Notes: generated by a model from the sequence alone, not told the origin. Shown: positions 1 to 9,744, counted from the first letter of the stretch. The stretch: DNA of 64,000 bases from Vibrio gallaecicus (GCF_024347495.1 NZ_AP025490.1:2046001-2110000), one strand, 5' to 3'. Translations and numbers: made by a program.

Positions 1-683
1 TCAAACGTGCAGTTGATGCCGAAAAGATTAATGAATCATGGCCAAATAAGCTTCCTGAAATATCAATGGCACGAGTTGGGTCATTTCAGGATGCCCAATA
101 CAGAGCTAAAAAAAGTGTTCAGATGCTGCCCCACTCTGAATATCACTTAAAAAATCAGAAAGAATCATTGCGTAAGCATGCTGGTTTTAATGTTCTTTTA
201 CATACAGCATGGCGACAAGGTGATGAAGGTAAAGGGTCTGCTCCTATCTTCAGAATACAAGCCGGAAGGGATTATTCGGCACAATTTAATGCTGATGGTT
301 CTGAAAAATCTGCGTTGTCTGGTAGCAGTAATGATGCATCTTTTAAAGAAGAGACTATTGATAAGCCCCTATATGAATTAGACGGTAAACTTCAAATTTA
401 TGTACAGCATTACCTATACGCGGAAACAACTTTAGATTTAAAAGCACCCAGTGTAAGAGAGATTACTCTTCAGGACCAAACCATTGAATTAGATGCGCCT
501 TTAAGCGGTGCTGACAGTACAGTTCAGGTCGGGAATTTAAAAGAAATATCCCCTACAGTTGAAGTAGAAGAGTTTTTGAAAAGCTATCGTATGGATCAAA
601 AACGTCGTATGCGCAGCACAGAAACTCATTACTTAGATAACCCTCTTCTTGGTATGATCATCCAAGTAAGACGAGTGGAGTAG
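1..683 (+). CDS. csiV: CsiV family peptidoglycan-binding protein, 5' end cut off by the window
   Basis: The reading frame is open from base 3 to the stop at 683, so the N-terminus lies outside the window. The internal Met at base 66 is not the real start, because the codons before it also read as protein. The C-terminal part keeps the look of the CsiV family (formerly a DUF): polar, with YVQHYLYAETTLDL and a conserved end near LDNPLLGMIIQVRRVE. CsiV is a periplasmic protein needed for cell-shape integrity in Vibrio cholerae exposed to certain D-amino acids or LOS changes. That role comes from the family; here I see only the sequence similarity. Confidence 0.8.
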   Translation, partial: KRAVDAEKINESWPNKLPEISMARVGSFQDAQYRAKKSVQMLPHSEYHLKNQKESLRKHAGFNVLLHTAWRQGDEGKGSAPIFRIQAGRDYSAQFNADGSEKSALSGSSNDASFKEETIDKPLYELDGKLQIYVQHYLYAETTLDLKAPSVREITLQDQTIELDAPLSGADSTVQVGNLKEISPTVEVEEFLKSYRMDQKRRMRSTETHYLDNPLLGMIIQVRRVE

Positions 684-761
684 CACTTACTCATTAGATA
701 AATCGCAATTTCAATTGCAACTATACGCCCTCTTCCGAGGGCGTATTATTAGGTAAAGAGC

Positions 762-1298
762 ATGAGCCCAGACTATCGAATATCTTCAAACCGCGTAACC
801 TTAAGAATTATAGAAGCATCTGATGCTCGTGAGTTTTCTGAACTTGTTCGCCAATCTAGTAGCTTATTTAAATGGATTGATTGGTGTACTCCTGACTATA
901 GCGAAACAGAAGCTGAAAAGTTCATTCTAGCAACACGATTAAACTGGGTGAAAGCCGACGCTTTTGGCTTTGGTGTTTTCGATAATATCAGTGGCAATAT
1001 ACTAGGAATGGTAGCAATTAATGAGCTTTACCATACCTTCAACATGGCTAGTCTAGGTTATTGGATTGGAGACAAATACCAAAGCAAAGGCATAGCAACA
1101 GAGGCTCTTCAAGCTCTTATCAATTTTTGCTTCGAACAATTAAAGCTCACTCGTCTCGAGATTGTTTGTGACCCTGATAACTTACCTAGCCAAAGATTAA
1201 TTGAACGCTGCGGTGCAGAAAAAGAAGCCATAGCCAGAAATCGATTTGTGTTTAATGGTAAGCCTAAAGATGGGGTTGTGTTTTCTATCATCCCCTAG
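762..1298 (+). CDS. GNAT acetyltransferase, RimJ/RimL type
   Basis: This 178-residue protein is a single GNAT domain of the RimJ/RimL group, enzymes that move an acetyl group from acetyl-CoA to an amine, often a ribosomal-protein N-terminus or a small molecule. The N-terminal SSNRVTLRIIEASDAREF, the strand LGYWIGDKYQSKGIATEAL with the CoA-binding loop QSKGIA at about residues 107-112, and the later NLPSQRLIERCGAEKE are typical. The gene follows csiV by about 80 bp and ends at a strong hairpin. The substrate cannot be read from the sequence. Confidence 0.85.
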   Translation: MSPDYRISSNRVTLRIIEASDAREFSELVRQSSSLFKWIDWCTPDYSETEAEKFILATRLNWVKADAFGFGVFDNISGNILGMVAINELYHTFNMASLGYWIGDKYQSKGIATEALQALINFCFEQLKLTRLEIVCDPDNLPSQRLIERCGAEKEAIARNRFVFNGKPKDGVVFSIIP

Positions 1299-1321
1299 AA
1301 CTCAATTGAAAATTTCCACAT

Positions 1322-1351
1322 AAAAAAAGAGCTCCTAAGAGCTCTTTTTTT
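1322..1351. terminator. Bidirectional rho-independent terminator
   Basis: The stem GAGCTC, loop CTAA, GAGCTC is flanked by seven A on the left and seven T on the right. It sits between the convergent acetyltransferase and ndh genes and can stop transcription from both sides. Confidence 0.85.
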
Positions 1352-1402
1352 ATTACCTGCAACGATTTACTAGAGATATAACAAATCGTTCATCAAAGTT
1401 TA

Positions 1403-2692
1403 TTAGTGAAGCTTCAAGTTTGGTCGTAACACACGGTTAATACGCCCAACTAGCATCATTAATGATGTTTTAATAATACCGTGTAGAGCCATTTGGTGCA
1501 TTCTGTAAAGCGAGATGTATACGATTCGAGCAATACGCCCTTCTACCATCATCGACCCTTTAGTTAAGTTACCCATCAAGCTACCAACAGTAGAAAAACG
1601 GCTCAAAGATACTAATGAACCTTTATCTTTATATTCATAAGCTTTTGGCTCTCGCCCGTTTAACTTCGCAATGATATTACTGAATGCACAGCTTGCCATT
1701 TGGTGCGCGGCTTGCGCTCGTGGCGGAACGAATGATCCATCAGCTTGTGTACACTGTGCCAAATCACCAATAACAAAAATGTCGTCATCGCGAGTCGTTT
1801 GCAATGTATCTTTAACAACTAACTGATTAATACGGTTAGTTTCAAGACCTGCAATATCTTTAATGAAATCAGGAGCTTTAATACCAGCAGCCCAAACCAT
1901 GATTTGTGCCGGGATTTTCTCGCCATCTTTGGTCGTTAGACCGTCTTTCTCAGCTTGTGTAACCATTGTTGTCGTGCGGACATTTACACCAAGCTTAGTT
2001 AATTCAGAATGGGCAGCACTCGAAATACGAGGAGGAAGAGCTGGAAGAATACGCTCGCCCGCTTCGACTAGGCTAACGTTCAGTTTGCTAGAGTCTAAGT
2101 CACCAAAGCCGTAAGTACGTAATTCTTTCACTGCATTGTGAAGCTCAGCTGAAAGCTCAACACCTGTAGCTCCAGCACCAACAATGGCAATATCAACGGT
2201 TCCTTGACCATTTTTCGCATGAAGCTTCAAGAACTCATTATTCATTTCAGTTCGGAAACGGTGTGCTTGTTCTGGGCTGTCTAAGAAAATGCAGTTATCG
2301 CGAACGCCTGGAGTATTAAAGTCATTCGAAGTAGAGCCAATCGCCATAACCAAAATATCGTATTCTAGTTCACGTACTGGCATTAAAAGCTCGCCGTTGT
2401 CATCTTTTAATTCGCTCAATACAATGACTTTACGTTCACGATCGATATCGCTCAGGCTACCCATTTGAAAATCAAACTGATGGTTTTTTGCGTGTGCACG
2501 ATAGCTTAAAGCATCAACACCTTCATCGAGAGAGCCCGTTGCAACTTCATGTAACAAAGGCTTCCATAGATGGCTAGCTTTACGATCGACAAGAGTGATT
2601 TTTGCGCGGTTCTTACGCCCTAAGGTTCGACCTAGTTTTGTTGCTAGTTCTAAACCACCAGCACCACCGCCAACTACGATAATATTTGTCAT
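1403..2692 (-). CDS. ndh: Type II NADH dehydrogenase
   Basis: This 429-residue membrane-associated flavoprotein passes electrons from NADH to quinone without pumping protons. The FAD-binding motif GGGAGG is at residues 8-13, the NADH-binding GAGATG at 172-177, and the second FAD motif [10 protein letters not shown] at about 305-314. The length matches E. coli Ndh (434). A Shine-Dalgarno AGAGGA precedes the ATG. In E. coli ndh is repressed by FNR when oxygen is absent, and a perfect FNR box lies upstream here. The ndh-ycfP neighbourhood is also that of E. coli. Confidence 0.95.
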   Translation of the reverse strand: MTNIIVVGGGAGGLELATKLGRTLGRKNRAKITLVDRKASHLWKPLLHEVATGSLDEGVDALSYRAHAKNHQFDFQMGSLSDIDRERKVIVLSELKDDNGELLMPVRELEYDILVMAIGSTSNDFNTPGVRDNCIFLDSPEQAHRFRTEMNNEFLKLHAKNGQGTVDIAIVGAGATGVELSAELHNAVKELRTYGFGDLDSSKLNVSLVEAGERILPALPPRISSAAHSELTKLGVNVRTTTMVTQAEKDGLTTKDGEKIPAQIMVWAAGIKAPDFIKDIAGLETNRINQLVVKDTLQTTRDDDIFVIGDLAQCTQADGSFVPPRAQAAHQMASCAFSNIIAKLNGREPKAYEYKDKGSLVSLSRFSTVGSLMGNLTKGSMMVEGRIARIVYISLYRMHQMALHGIIKTSLMMLVGRINRVLRPNLKLH

Positions 2693-2920
2693 AATGACAA
2701 TCCTCTACAAAAATGAATAAATTAGTGTTCGGCTCGACGAATCCAACCGATAAATTCTTTCGCTGTTACTCAATGCAGTCAGTGCACATTCATTGAGTAT
2801 TTAGAGGGGCTAGACCAAGGAGGCTGGCTCCAAGGTTCTGTTCACATAGATTTAAAGGTGCGCAACATGAGGGTTACTGCACATATTTTGGGTAAGTTTT
2901 TCACTTACTCTCAATTTTAT

Positions 2921-2934
2921 TTGATAAATATCAA
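2921..2934. promoter_or_regulatory. FNR box upstream of ndh
   Basis: TTGATAAATATCAA matches all ten fixed bases of the FNR consensus TTGAT-N4-ATCAA. It lies 229 bp before the ndh start codon. FNR repression of ndh is established in E. coli; the role here is inferred from the site and the gene. Confidence 0.7.
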
Positions 2935-3059
2935 CATATTTAGATATTAAACATTATATAGAGCAAAACAATGTCCGCAACTAAAATCCTTACCTTCAAT
3001 GAGGTTTCGATTAAATTTAACTCAATATCAGTACGTGATGTCAACTTTGCTTTACGCAT

Positions 3060-3095
3060 AAAAAAAGCAGCACCAACATGGCACTGCTTTTCATC
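3060..3095 (-). terminator. Terminator after ycfP
   Basis: Read on the minus strand, an AAAAGCAG-type arm, a short loop and CTGCTTTTTT form an imperfect hairpin with a T run just past the ycfP stop codon. Confidence 0.55.
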
Positions 3096-3108
3096 ATAAA
3101 TTTATGAT

Positions 3109-3648
3109 TTACATATCTTTGAATGCTTTCATCGCTTGTAGATGCTGAGAGATCTTCTTAAATTTATGGGGTTCTTTCTCATCCCAAATCAAATCGTAAT
3201 AATCTTCTAACTCTTCTGCGGATTTGCTGTTGTCGTGTATTTCATCATTACGAGATAAAATGACCAAACAACGACCTTTATTTTTCATTCGATACTGTTC
3301 AACACACTTAGTAGCAATATCTTCGTATTCTTCAGGTCGGTCAATTCTACCCACCATATTATTTTCTGGATGCAAGTTAGGGTTAAAGATAACTTGTTTA
3401 ATTCCACATAAGAAACCAATGCGTTCCGACCAAAATGCACCCAAACCAACACCGCAAATAATAGGGTGTGGGTCATCAGACTGCTCTATCACTTTATGTA
3501 CTTCTTTAAGCAGGTGCTGCATGTCGTGTTTTGGATGTAAAGTACTGTAGTTAATAAAACGAATGTCATCATCAATGAATTGCAACTGCAGTATTTTTTC
3601 ATGGTTACCAGGGCTTGTAGAGTCAAACCCGTGTAGATAAATAATCAT
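3109..3648 (-). CDS. ycfP: YcfP family (UPF0227) alpha/beta-hydrolase-like protein
   Basis: This 179-residue protein matches the YcfP family in length and in its start [18 protein letters not shown], which is an alpha/beta-hydrolase opening. The usual GXSXG nucleophile elbow reads GVGLGAFW here, so the serine is missing, as is known in part of this family. The biochemical role is unknown. A strong ribosome-binding site (GGGGGAGGT) supports the start. The gene sits behind ndh in the same order as in E. coli. Confidence 0.88.
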   Translation of the reverse strand: MIIYLHGFDSTSPGNHEKILQLQFIDDDIRFINYSTLHPKHDMQHLLKEVHKVIEQSDDPHPIICGVGLGAFWSERIGFLCGIKQVIFNPNLHPENNMVGRIDRPEEYEDIATKCVEQYRMKNKGRCLVILSRNDEIHDNSKSAEELEDYYDLIWDEKEPHKFKKISQHLQAMKAFKDM

Positions 3649-3757
3649 TGTACCTCCCCCGTTGAATGCTGGTACTCGTATTGTAAATCTAACACGAAAA
3701 TTATGGTTTTAAAGGGATGGGCAGTGAAATTACACATTTCACACAATAAACGTGATC

Positions 3758-4612
3758 CTAGCTACAGAAAGTGTGACTCAGCGCTTCAGCCTCTTCAAGG
3801 AATGATGCGTCCCCCCATAGTTGATGAGCCAGTAAGTACCAGAGCATCGCCATCATCTGGCTTCGAGGTAACCAAGCTTGTACACCTTCGACCCAAGTAT
3901 CAACATCTTCGATTCCGCGTAATTGACAGTAACGATACACCGATTGCAACAAAGGTTGCTGTGCAACAGCAATACTTAATGTTAAATCCAGTCGTGGATC
4001 AGCTAATGCTGCGTATTCCCAATCTATTATTTGAATCCCTTGCTGATTTTTCACTAAGTTATAACCACCTAGATCAAAATGGCAAAGTGCATTATCTACA
4101 CTTTTCACATTCGGTGAAGAACGCCATTCTTGATAAATACTTTTAAACGGTTCAATCCTATGCTTTTCATTTAGTTGAAACCAGTAATGATCGACTCGTG
4201 CCGTAAAACAAAAAGGGGTTAAAGGAATTCTTGCCGTATTGACTTGATGTACCGAAATAGCGGTTCTTAATAAGCTATCCAGTGCTAAGCCATCCGATAA
4301 GGTTTCACCGTCTAGCCATTCGACAAGTAGCCCTTTATCATTCAGAAGTATCGGTTTAGGGGCTATTTTTAATAACTCTATGGCGGACAGAACTTGGTTT
4401 TCTTGATGACGAGTTATAGAAAAAGCTTTAGTAATTGCCGTTGTTGGTCGCCAAACATAAGCAACGCCTTCAGCGTCAACTATTTTCCAGCAGCGGTTAG
4501 TAAGCCCCCCAGTTAAGGTTTGAACCGACTGAGGCGGAAAAGCAAAGAAATCGTCCAGCGAATTCAAGCTATCATCTAACTGTTTCGCTTCAGACCAAGC
4601 AAAAATCGCCAT
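3758..4612 (-). CDS. thiK: ThiK-like aminoglycoside/choline-kinase-fold phosphotransferase
   Basis: This 284-residue protein of the choline-kinase/APH fold has the catalytic loop HFDLGGYN (H178, D180, N185) and the metal-binding IIDWEYA with D197. The N-terminal LTGGLTNRCW is the glycine-rich loop of the group. Its position between ycfP and lpoB is that of E. coli thiK, the thiamine kinase of salvage, which is the main argument for the name. Sequence alone allows another small-molecule kinase. Start codon and AAGGA ribosome-binding site agree. Confidence 0.7.
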   Translation of the reverse strand: MAIFAWSEAKQLDDSLNSLDDFFAFPPQSVQTLTGGLTNRCWKIVDAEGVAYVWRPTTAITKAFSITRHQENQVLSAIELLKIAPKPILLNDKGLLVEWLDGETLSDGLALDSLLRTAISVHQVNTARIPLTPFCFTARVDHYWFQLNEKHRIEPFKSIYQEWRSSPNVKSVDNALCHFDLGGYNLVKNQQGIQIIDWEYAALADPRLDLTLSIAVAQQPLLQSVYRYCQLRGIEDVDTWVEGVQAWLPRSQMMAMLWYLLAHQLWGDASFLEEAEALSHTFCS

Positions 4613-4983
4613 ACTTAATTCCTTCTAAAATTTTTAATGTCATCAACAATAATGACGGCACTATCAACTTCAAATCCCGTCTAACACAACCGTTCTAATT
4701 CTCATGCCTAATACATTTATACAATTGGACACCAATTTAAGGGTTTTCGTTCCACCGATTATAAATTCCATAATCATTAAAACTTTATTTATCTGATAGA
4801 TAGAGCACATATTTCTATTGAAAAACGAAAAGTAACGCCAATTTTAATACAGATCAACCAACCTTCTATTGATAAAAACAACAACAATTCAAATGAGAAT
4901 ACGTTCAACAAATGTAATCCATTTAACAGGTATTACTAGGCTAATGTCCCTCTTTATATTGCTCTTCTTTTTATAGGTGCCTT
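4613..4983. other. 371-bp divergent gap between thiK-like and Dcu genes
   Basis: No gene seen. It separates two divergent transcription units, is A/T-rich, and carries the FNR-like box at 4844-4857, about 130 bp before the Dcu start. Confidence 0.5.
4844..4857. promoter_or_regulatory. FNR-like box before the C4-dicarboxylate transporter
   Basis: TTAATACAGATCAA fits the FNR consensus TTGAT-N4-ATCAA at nine of ten fixed bases. The identical 14-mer occurs before the permease gene at 55200. Dcu transporters are classic FNR-activated genes, so activation without oxygen is the likely role. Confidence 0.6.
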
Positions 4984-6312
4984 ATGCTCTATTTTGAATT
5001 TATCTTTTTGTTGTTAGTTCTGTATATCGGTTCTAGATTTGGTGGTATCGGACTTGGTGTCGTATCTGGCATAGGCTTAGTGATTGAAGTATTTATCTTC
5101 AAAATGCCACCAACATCTCCACCTGTTACAGTCATGCTCATCATTTTAGCCGTAGTGACTTGTGCCTCAATTCTTGAAGCGGCTGGCGGGCTCAAGTACA
5201 TGCTTCAGGTTGCTGAGCGTATTTTAAGAAAGAACCCCAAACGCGTTACTCTTATCGCACCTTTTGTCACCTATTCAATGACCTTCTTATTGGGTACAGG
5301 CCACGCGGTTTATTCTATTATGCCAATCATTGGTGATGTGGCTTTGAAAAACGGTATTCGCCCTGAACGACCAATGGCTGCAGCCTCAGTTGCTTCTCAA
5401 ATTGCTATTACTGCCTCCCCTTTATCGGCAGCGGTTGTCTACTATTTAGCTCAATTAGTCGATATTGATGCATCTATTACGCTAATGTCTATTTTAATGG
5501 TCACGGTTCCTTCCACTTTGTTCGGTACTTTGATGCTCTCTCTGTACAGCTTACGCAGAGGTAAAGAATTAGACGATGATGAGGAATACCAAGCTCGATT
5601 AAAAGATCCAATCTGGCGTGAAAAAATCCTCAATACGACATCAACTTCTCTAGATGAAGAGTTACCCGCTAAAGCTCGTAATGCTGTTTTGATATTCTTA
5701 GGAGCAATTGTGGCAATTGTCGTTATTGCAATGTTCCCAGAGATTCGAACAATAGTCGATGGTGAAAAACCAATTAAAATGTCTGTTGTGATTCAAATGA
5801 TGATGTTGGCATTTGGTGGCGTTATTTTACTTTCGACCAAAACAGACCCACGAGATGTGCCAAACGGAGTTGTGTTTAAATCCGGTATGGTTGCTGCTAT
5901 TGCTATTTTTGGTATCGCTTGGATGTCAGATACCTATTTCCAATACGCTATGCCTCAATTCAAAGCAGGTATTGTTGATATGGTGACACTGCACCCATGG
6001 ACATTTGCCCTTTCACTTTTCATTGTCTCTGTTGTAGTTAATTCACAAGCTGCGACTGCACGAATGATGCTTCCTGTAGGTTTAGCATTGGGGTTAGAAC
6101 CAGCATTAGTGATTGGCTTAATGCCCGCGGTGTATGGATACTTCTTTATTCCAAATTACCCATCTGATATTGCAACTGTGAACTTTGATAGTTCAGGTAC
6201 AACTAAAATCGGTAAGTGGTATTTCAACCATTCCTTCATGTCCGTCGGTTTAATTGGGGTAATATCGGCTTGTACCATAGGTTATGTTTTAGGACAAATC
6301 GTTATCGGATAA
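4984..6312 (+). CDS. Anaerobic C4-dicarboxylate transporter, Dcu family
   Basis: This 442-residue inner-membrane protein of the DcuA/DcuB family exchanges fumarate, malate or aspartate for succinate during anaerobic growth. About ten to twelve hydrophobic segments are visible. The stretches GTGHAVYSIMPIIGDVA and GIRPERPMAA look DcuB-like, while SQIAITASPLSAAVVY and VNSQAATARMMLP look DcuA-like, so I do not choose a symbol. The gene is inserted, on the opposite strand, inside an otherwise E. coli-like lipoprotein cluster. A strong terminator follows and an FNR-like box precedes it. Confidence 0.92.
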   Translation: MLYFEFIFLLLVLYIGSRFGGIGLGVVSGIGLVIEVFIFKMPPTSPPVTVMLIILAVVTCASILEAAGGLKYMLQVAERILRKNPKRVTLIAPFVTYSMTFLLGTGHAVYSIMPIIGDVALKNGIRPERPMAAASVASQIAITASPLSAAVVYYLAQLVDIDASITLMSILMVTVPSTLFGTLMLSLYSLRRGKELDDDEEYQARLKDPIWREKILNTTSTSLDEELPAKARNAVLIFLGAIVAIVVIAMFPEIRTIVDGEKPIKMSVVIQMMMLAFGGVILLSTKTDPRDVPNGVVFKSGMVAAIAIFGIAWMSDTYFQYAMPQFKAGIVDMVTLHPWTFALSLFIVSVVVNSQAATARMMLPVGLALGLEPALVIGLMPAVYGYFFIPNYPSDIATVNFDSSGTTKIGKWYFNHSFMSVGLIGVISACTIGYVLGQIVIG

Positions 6313-6360
6313 TCGATAAAACCCAACTAAACAGTAAAACTAACCAACCTAAATTAACTA

Positions 6361-6397
6361 AAAAAAGCCCGCAGAAACTTATCTGCGGGCTTTTTGT
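6361..6397. terminator. Terminator after the Dcu gene
   Basis: The hairpin GCCCGCAGA, loop, TCTGCGGGC has A residues before it and a T run after it. It lies between the convergent Dcu and lpoB genes and is probably bidirectional. Confidence 0.85.
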
Positions 6398-6495
6398 TGA
6401 CCTTAGGCTAGAACATTCAAACTATATGATGCGAAACATACTTATAGAAGAACCTTCTTAGCTTAGATCTAATAACTTAGTCACTTAATCAGTGA

Positions 6496-7086
6496 TTATA
6501 AGCCAAGTAAACTTTTTGATTTTTGCTTACGAATTTCTGTTTCGTCTGCCCATTCAATCAAGCCACTTTCAAGATCCATTAGGCGCATTGTCATTTTGTA
6601 GTACACGTCTTGGTCACTACCATCGTTCTTCACAATGCTAGATAGGTTGCCATACAACATGTATTGAGCACCTACCATTTTACCGAATTGAATCGCTGAG
6701 CTTTGATTAACCAGTTCATCGTTGTTTTGGAAATTAAGCTGATCACGAACAGATTCAACTCTGTCCATATCTACGAAACGGAATTTGCCAGAATTAAGCA
6801 TTTTAGTACTGATCGTATCTGTAATTGATTCTGTATCAATGTGTTCGCTTGTTTTATTCTTAATGCGCTCAACAAATACAATTGGACGTTGCTCACGAGT
6901 AATATACGCAACAGAGCCAGAAGTCATCATACTATCAACCATTTGACCGGCGATAGTTTGTAGATCCGTAGAACCAAAATCAATAGTTGTGGTTTCTACA
7001 GCTTGTGCGTCGCCATAGCTTACTTTATTAGAACAACCACCTAAGATCACCGCTAAACCTAATAGCGCAATTACACTCTTCTTCAT
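6496..7086 (-). CDS. lpoB: Penicillin-binding protein activator LpoB
   Basis: This 196-residue outer-membrane lipoprotein reaches through the periplasm to stimulate the peptidoglycan synthase PBP1b. The signal peptide ends in the lipobox LGGC with the lipidated Cys at residue 18. The folded domain (PIVFVERIKNKTSEHIDTESITDTISTKM, GAQYMLYGNLSSI, WADETEIRK) is the LpoB/YcfM domain. The proline-rich linker of the E. coli protein is missing, so the protein is shorter. A GAGGT ribosome-binding site supports the start. It is the last gene of the hinT-to-lpoB run. Confidence 0.88.
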   Translation of the reverse strand: MKKSVIALLGLAVILGGCSNKVSYGDAQAVETTTIDFGSTDLQTIAGQMVDSMMTSGSVAYITREQRPIVFVERIKNKTSEHIDTESITDTISTKMLNSGKFRFVDMDRVESVRDQLNFQNNDELVNQSSAIQFGKMVGAQYMLYGNLSSIVKNDGSDQDVYYKMTMRLMDLESGLIEWADETEIRKQKSKSLLGL

Positions 7087-7192
7087 CTTAATACCTCAAT
7101 CTACAAACGGGCAAACCATGCTAGGTTTGCACTTTAATCTATTGCCATCCACTCAAGCTGAGCCAAAGCAGATGCATTTAAAAACATACTAT

Positions 7193-7576
7193 TTATTGCT
7201 CACGGAACTGAACTCGAAACTGTGTGCCTTTCGGATTCAGCGACACTTCAGAAATCGAAATACTTTCAAAACCTTGTACAATCGCTTGTCTCCATGGACC
7301 TTCTTTAGCATTGACTTCTAAGCCAGCATCGTCATACCAATAGAATCGATAAATGATGTTTTGTTCACCTTTAAACTGACTAGTTAAACGTACAATACCT
7401 CGAGTATGACCATCGACTTGATCAGTACGTACATCTTCAACAAGTAAGCGACTGCCTAATACTTTGTCCCCAAAAATCACGTTTTGAGTTAGGCTGTCAA
7501 CTCTTACACCTGCCGTATTGTTCGCACAGCCAGCCAGCGTGATAACCGCTACTAAGCACATCAACCATTTTTTCAT
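7193..7576 (-). CDS. YcfL family (DUF1425) lipoprotein
   Basis: A 127-residue lipoprotein with lipobox LAGC (Cys 17). The body (LGSRLLVEDVRTDQVDGHTRGIVRLTSQ, YRFYWYDDAGLEV, RVQFREQ) fits the YcfL/DUF1425 family, whose role is unknown. Its ATG overlaps the stop of the upstream COG3014 gene in an ATGA arrangement, so the two are translationally coupled. The neighbourhood hinT-ycfL-lpoB is conserved with E. coli. Confidence 0.8.
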   Translation of the reverse strand: MKKWLMCLVAVITLAGCANNTAGVRVDSLTQNVIFGDKVLGSRLLVEDVRTDQVDGHTRGIVRLTSQFKGEQNIIYRFYWYDDAGLEVNAKEGPWRQAIVQGFESISISEVSLNPKGTQFRVQFREQ

Positions 7577-8973
7577 CTCAGCCTCCCTAGCTGTTTATGC
7601 CACATTGTTGCATTGCTTCCTTGTCGAGAAACCCAAATTAATGTGGTTTGATCTTTTACAACATTAAATTCATATTGCTGGCTGCCGACTTCAAGTCTAT
7701 GCATCCCACTCTGAATTACGTAGCTACTGCTGCGAACTTCTGCCGGGAGTGACTGCCAACTGCGAGTGTCTGGTTGTTCTGTTAATGTATTCCACACATT
7801 AAAGAGTAAGTTACCAACATCATCACCTTTCGCTGTTTCTTTACGTATTCTATCTTTTGCTACCACACGTAACGCTTGGCGAATAACAATACTCGGTAAC
7901 CTTTCTGAAAGATCGTTTTGAGCCATCGCATTCACATCAGTGAGTAAACTATTCGGCAGAACTCTCCCATCAAGTTTTATCTGCGAAAATTTCTCTACGT
8001 TTTGACTTGGATAATAAGGAAGAGCTAGCGAATAAATCGCGCCTTGATCTCGGCTATCATAAACTGGCAAGTCTAAACGCCAGCTATCCATTGCTTGAAC
8101 AACGCTTTGCTCTTGTAAAACAATGACTCGCCCATGACCTATTGGTAAAGGTTTCGATTTACCATAGCGCTTATTTAGGATATTTAAATCTTCTTTCATC
8201 CCTAAGCGTGTCGCAACCGCTAGCGTTCTTTCTACAATCTGCTGATTATCAGGCATCACGGCTAGCGCACGACGATAATCAACATAAGCACTGTTTAAGT
8301 CATTTGATGCTTCATATAACAAGCCTGATAAAAACATTAAGTAAGCATTTTGAACAGATCGAAGCTTATCACCCGCGTCTGGGTAGTTTGACAAGATACT
8401 GCCAACATTTGCTGAAACGCCTTTGGATTGAGCCTCATTCGCTGCTGCATTCAACTCATCTTCACGCTGCTTCTTCGCACGTTCTTGAACTTGATTTGCA
8501 CGGCGCATTTCTATGACAGCGCCTTCAAGGTCATTTTGCTTTAGATAGTTTAAACCTAGGTATAGATGAAGAAATCCGAGCTCATAATCAGCAGGGGAAT
8601 ACTCGGTAAGGTTGTCGTTGACGGCTAATACCCCAACGCTTGCGGCACTATCTCCAACAGAAATTACAGCTTTATCTTGCTGAGTCGTTACCGCTTTATC
8701 CGCAAGCTCGAATGATGTTTTACTTTCAGGATAAAGTTGATCAAGAAAGTTAACTCGACCTTTCTCAAAATTATCAAGAATATCACCCGCTCTATATTCT
8801 GGTAATTCTTGCTGGGCTTGTGAATACTCCCCCAACTTCACAGCTTGATATACTTCGTTATTTTGTGCGCTGTAATGACTAAATAAATTGCCTGCCGACA
8901 GACTCGAACACCCTGTTATAAGTGCGGATAGCAAAGAAATAGAAGCTAATTTAACGTGTCGCTTCAAAGTCAT
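7573..8973 (-). CDS. COG3014 family lipoprotein with TPR-like region
   Basis: I place the start at the Met at 8973 because it gives a clean lipoprotein signal (KRHVKLASISLLSALITGC, Cys 22); the Met 11 codons upstream would put a charged stretch in front. The mature part is about 440 residues and helical in its first half, with TPR-like segments (LGFLHLYLGLNYLKQNDLEGA; YLMFLSGLLYEASNDLNSAY). It ends in a beta-rich part. The family has no assigned function. It overlaps the YcfL gene by 4 bases and is likely in one operon with it and lpoB. Confidence 0.75.
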   Translation of the reverse strand: MTLKRHVKLASISLLSALITGCSSLSAGNLFSHYSAQNNEVYQAVKLGEYSQAQQELPEYRAGDILDNFEKGRVNFLDQLYPESKTSFELADKAVTTQQDKAVISVGDSAASVGVLAVNDNLTEYSPADYELGFLHLYLGLNYLKQNDLEGAVIEMRRANQVQERAKKQREDELNAAANEAQSKGVSANVGSILSNYPDAGDKLRSVQNAYLMFLSGLLYEASNDLNSAYVDYRRALAVMPDNQQIVERTLAVATRLGMKEDLNILNKRYGKSKPLPIGHGRVIVLQEQSVVQAMDSWRLDLPVYDSRDQGAIYSLALPYYPSQNVEKFSQIKLDGRVLPNSLLTDVNAMAQNDLSERLPSIVIRQALRVVAKDRIRKETAKGDDVGNLLFNVWNTLTEQPDTRSWQSLPAEVRSSSYVIQSGMHRLEVGSQQYEFNVVKDQTTLIWVSRQGSNATMWHKQLGRLR

Positions 8974-9162
8974 TCTCCATACTCTATCTCCAGTCATACT
9001 GAACATTAAAAAATGCCAACTTTTACATCTCGTAACTTGCAGCTATGTAGAACTCTGACAGCTATCTAGACAAAAAGTTGACATCAGTTTCAAAAAATAT
9101 TGAATGCTATAAATAAGCTTAGTTCATTGTTCAGTATGGCTCAGCTCATTACAAAAGGGGAC

Positions 9163-9513
9163 TTAGCTCATTAAAAGAGGACCTAGTGGTCGACCTCCAA
9201 CCAGGTGCATATGGATATGATAAACCTCTTGCCCGCCGTGAGAATTACAATTCACGATTAAGCGGTAGCCGTTTTCATCAATGCCTTCTTCTTTAGCTAG
9301 TTTTTTAGCAACCGTAAACATACGCCCCATCATTGCTTCATCTTCAACTTCTACATCATTAGTCGTTGGAATTAGCTTATTCGGGATAATCAAAATATGG
9401 CTTGGAGCGCGCGGGTTAATGTCACGAAATGCCGTCACCAGATCATCTTGGTACAATAAATCAGCAGGAATCTCTTTATTGATAATTTTTGTAAAGATTG
9501 TTTCTTCAGCCAT
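9163..9513 (-). CDS. hinT: HIT-family purine nucleoside phosphoramidase
   Basis: HinT hydrolyses AMP-linked phosphoramidates. I use the Met of [16 protein letters not shown] at 9513, which gives 116 residues, the normal family length; another Met lies four codons upstream. The HIT triad HIHMHLV is near the C-terminus, and the nucleotide-binding [16 protein letters not shown] is in place. It is the first gene of the leftward cluster that continues with the COG3014, YcfL and LpoB genes, as in E. coli. Confidence 0.92.
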   Translation of the reverse strand: MAEETIFTKIINKEIPADLLYQDDLVTAFRDINPRAPSHILIIPNKLIPTTNDVEVEDEAMMGRMFTVAKKLAKEEGIDENGYRLIVNCNSHGGQEVYHIHMHLVGGRPLGPLLMS

Positions 9514-9744
9514 TTTGTTCTCCACTTAATATTCTCATCTAAATTTATGCTTTGAGTATGCGTGATGGCAGCTTAAAGCTCAATAAAAAACACTGTTCAT
9601 TTACAATGTACGCCATTCTGCTTAGTCTGCTTATCTATTTTTGAAGACTCCGTCATAAAATGTGCAGCCCAAGCTGAATACAATGCTGATAATTTTGTAA
9701 GTTTCCATATACCTACCAATTAGGTCCATTTTAGGGAGAATGCC

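Larger units (their letters stand above)
2693..3108. other. 416-bp ndh upstream region
   Basis: This gap holds no gene. It must carry the ndh promoter, which reads to the left. It contains a perfect FNR palindrome at 2921-2934, an imperfect ACCTTGGAG-type repeat at 2814-2836, and at its right end the hairpin that ends ycfP transcription. Confidence 0.6.

Noticed and set aside
2814-2836. ACCTTGGAG-like repeat upstream of ndh, resembling the zntA operator
   Set aside because: The arms are not a true inverted repeat (the inner AA/AA pairs mismatch), the spacing is odd and no -35/-10 pair with a 19-20 bp spacer frames it. Probably chance.
3703-4146. Open frame of 147 codons on the plus strand
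   Set aside because: It lies antisense to the thiK-like gene, whose kinase motifs are clear.
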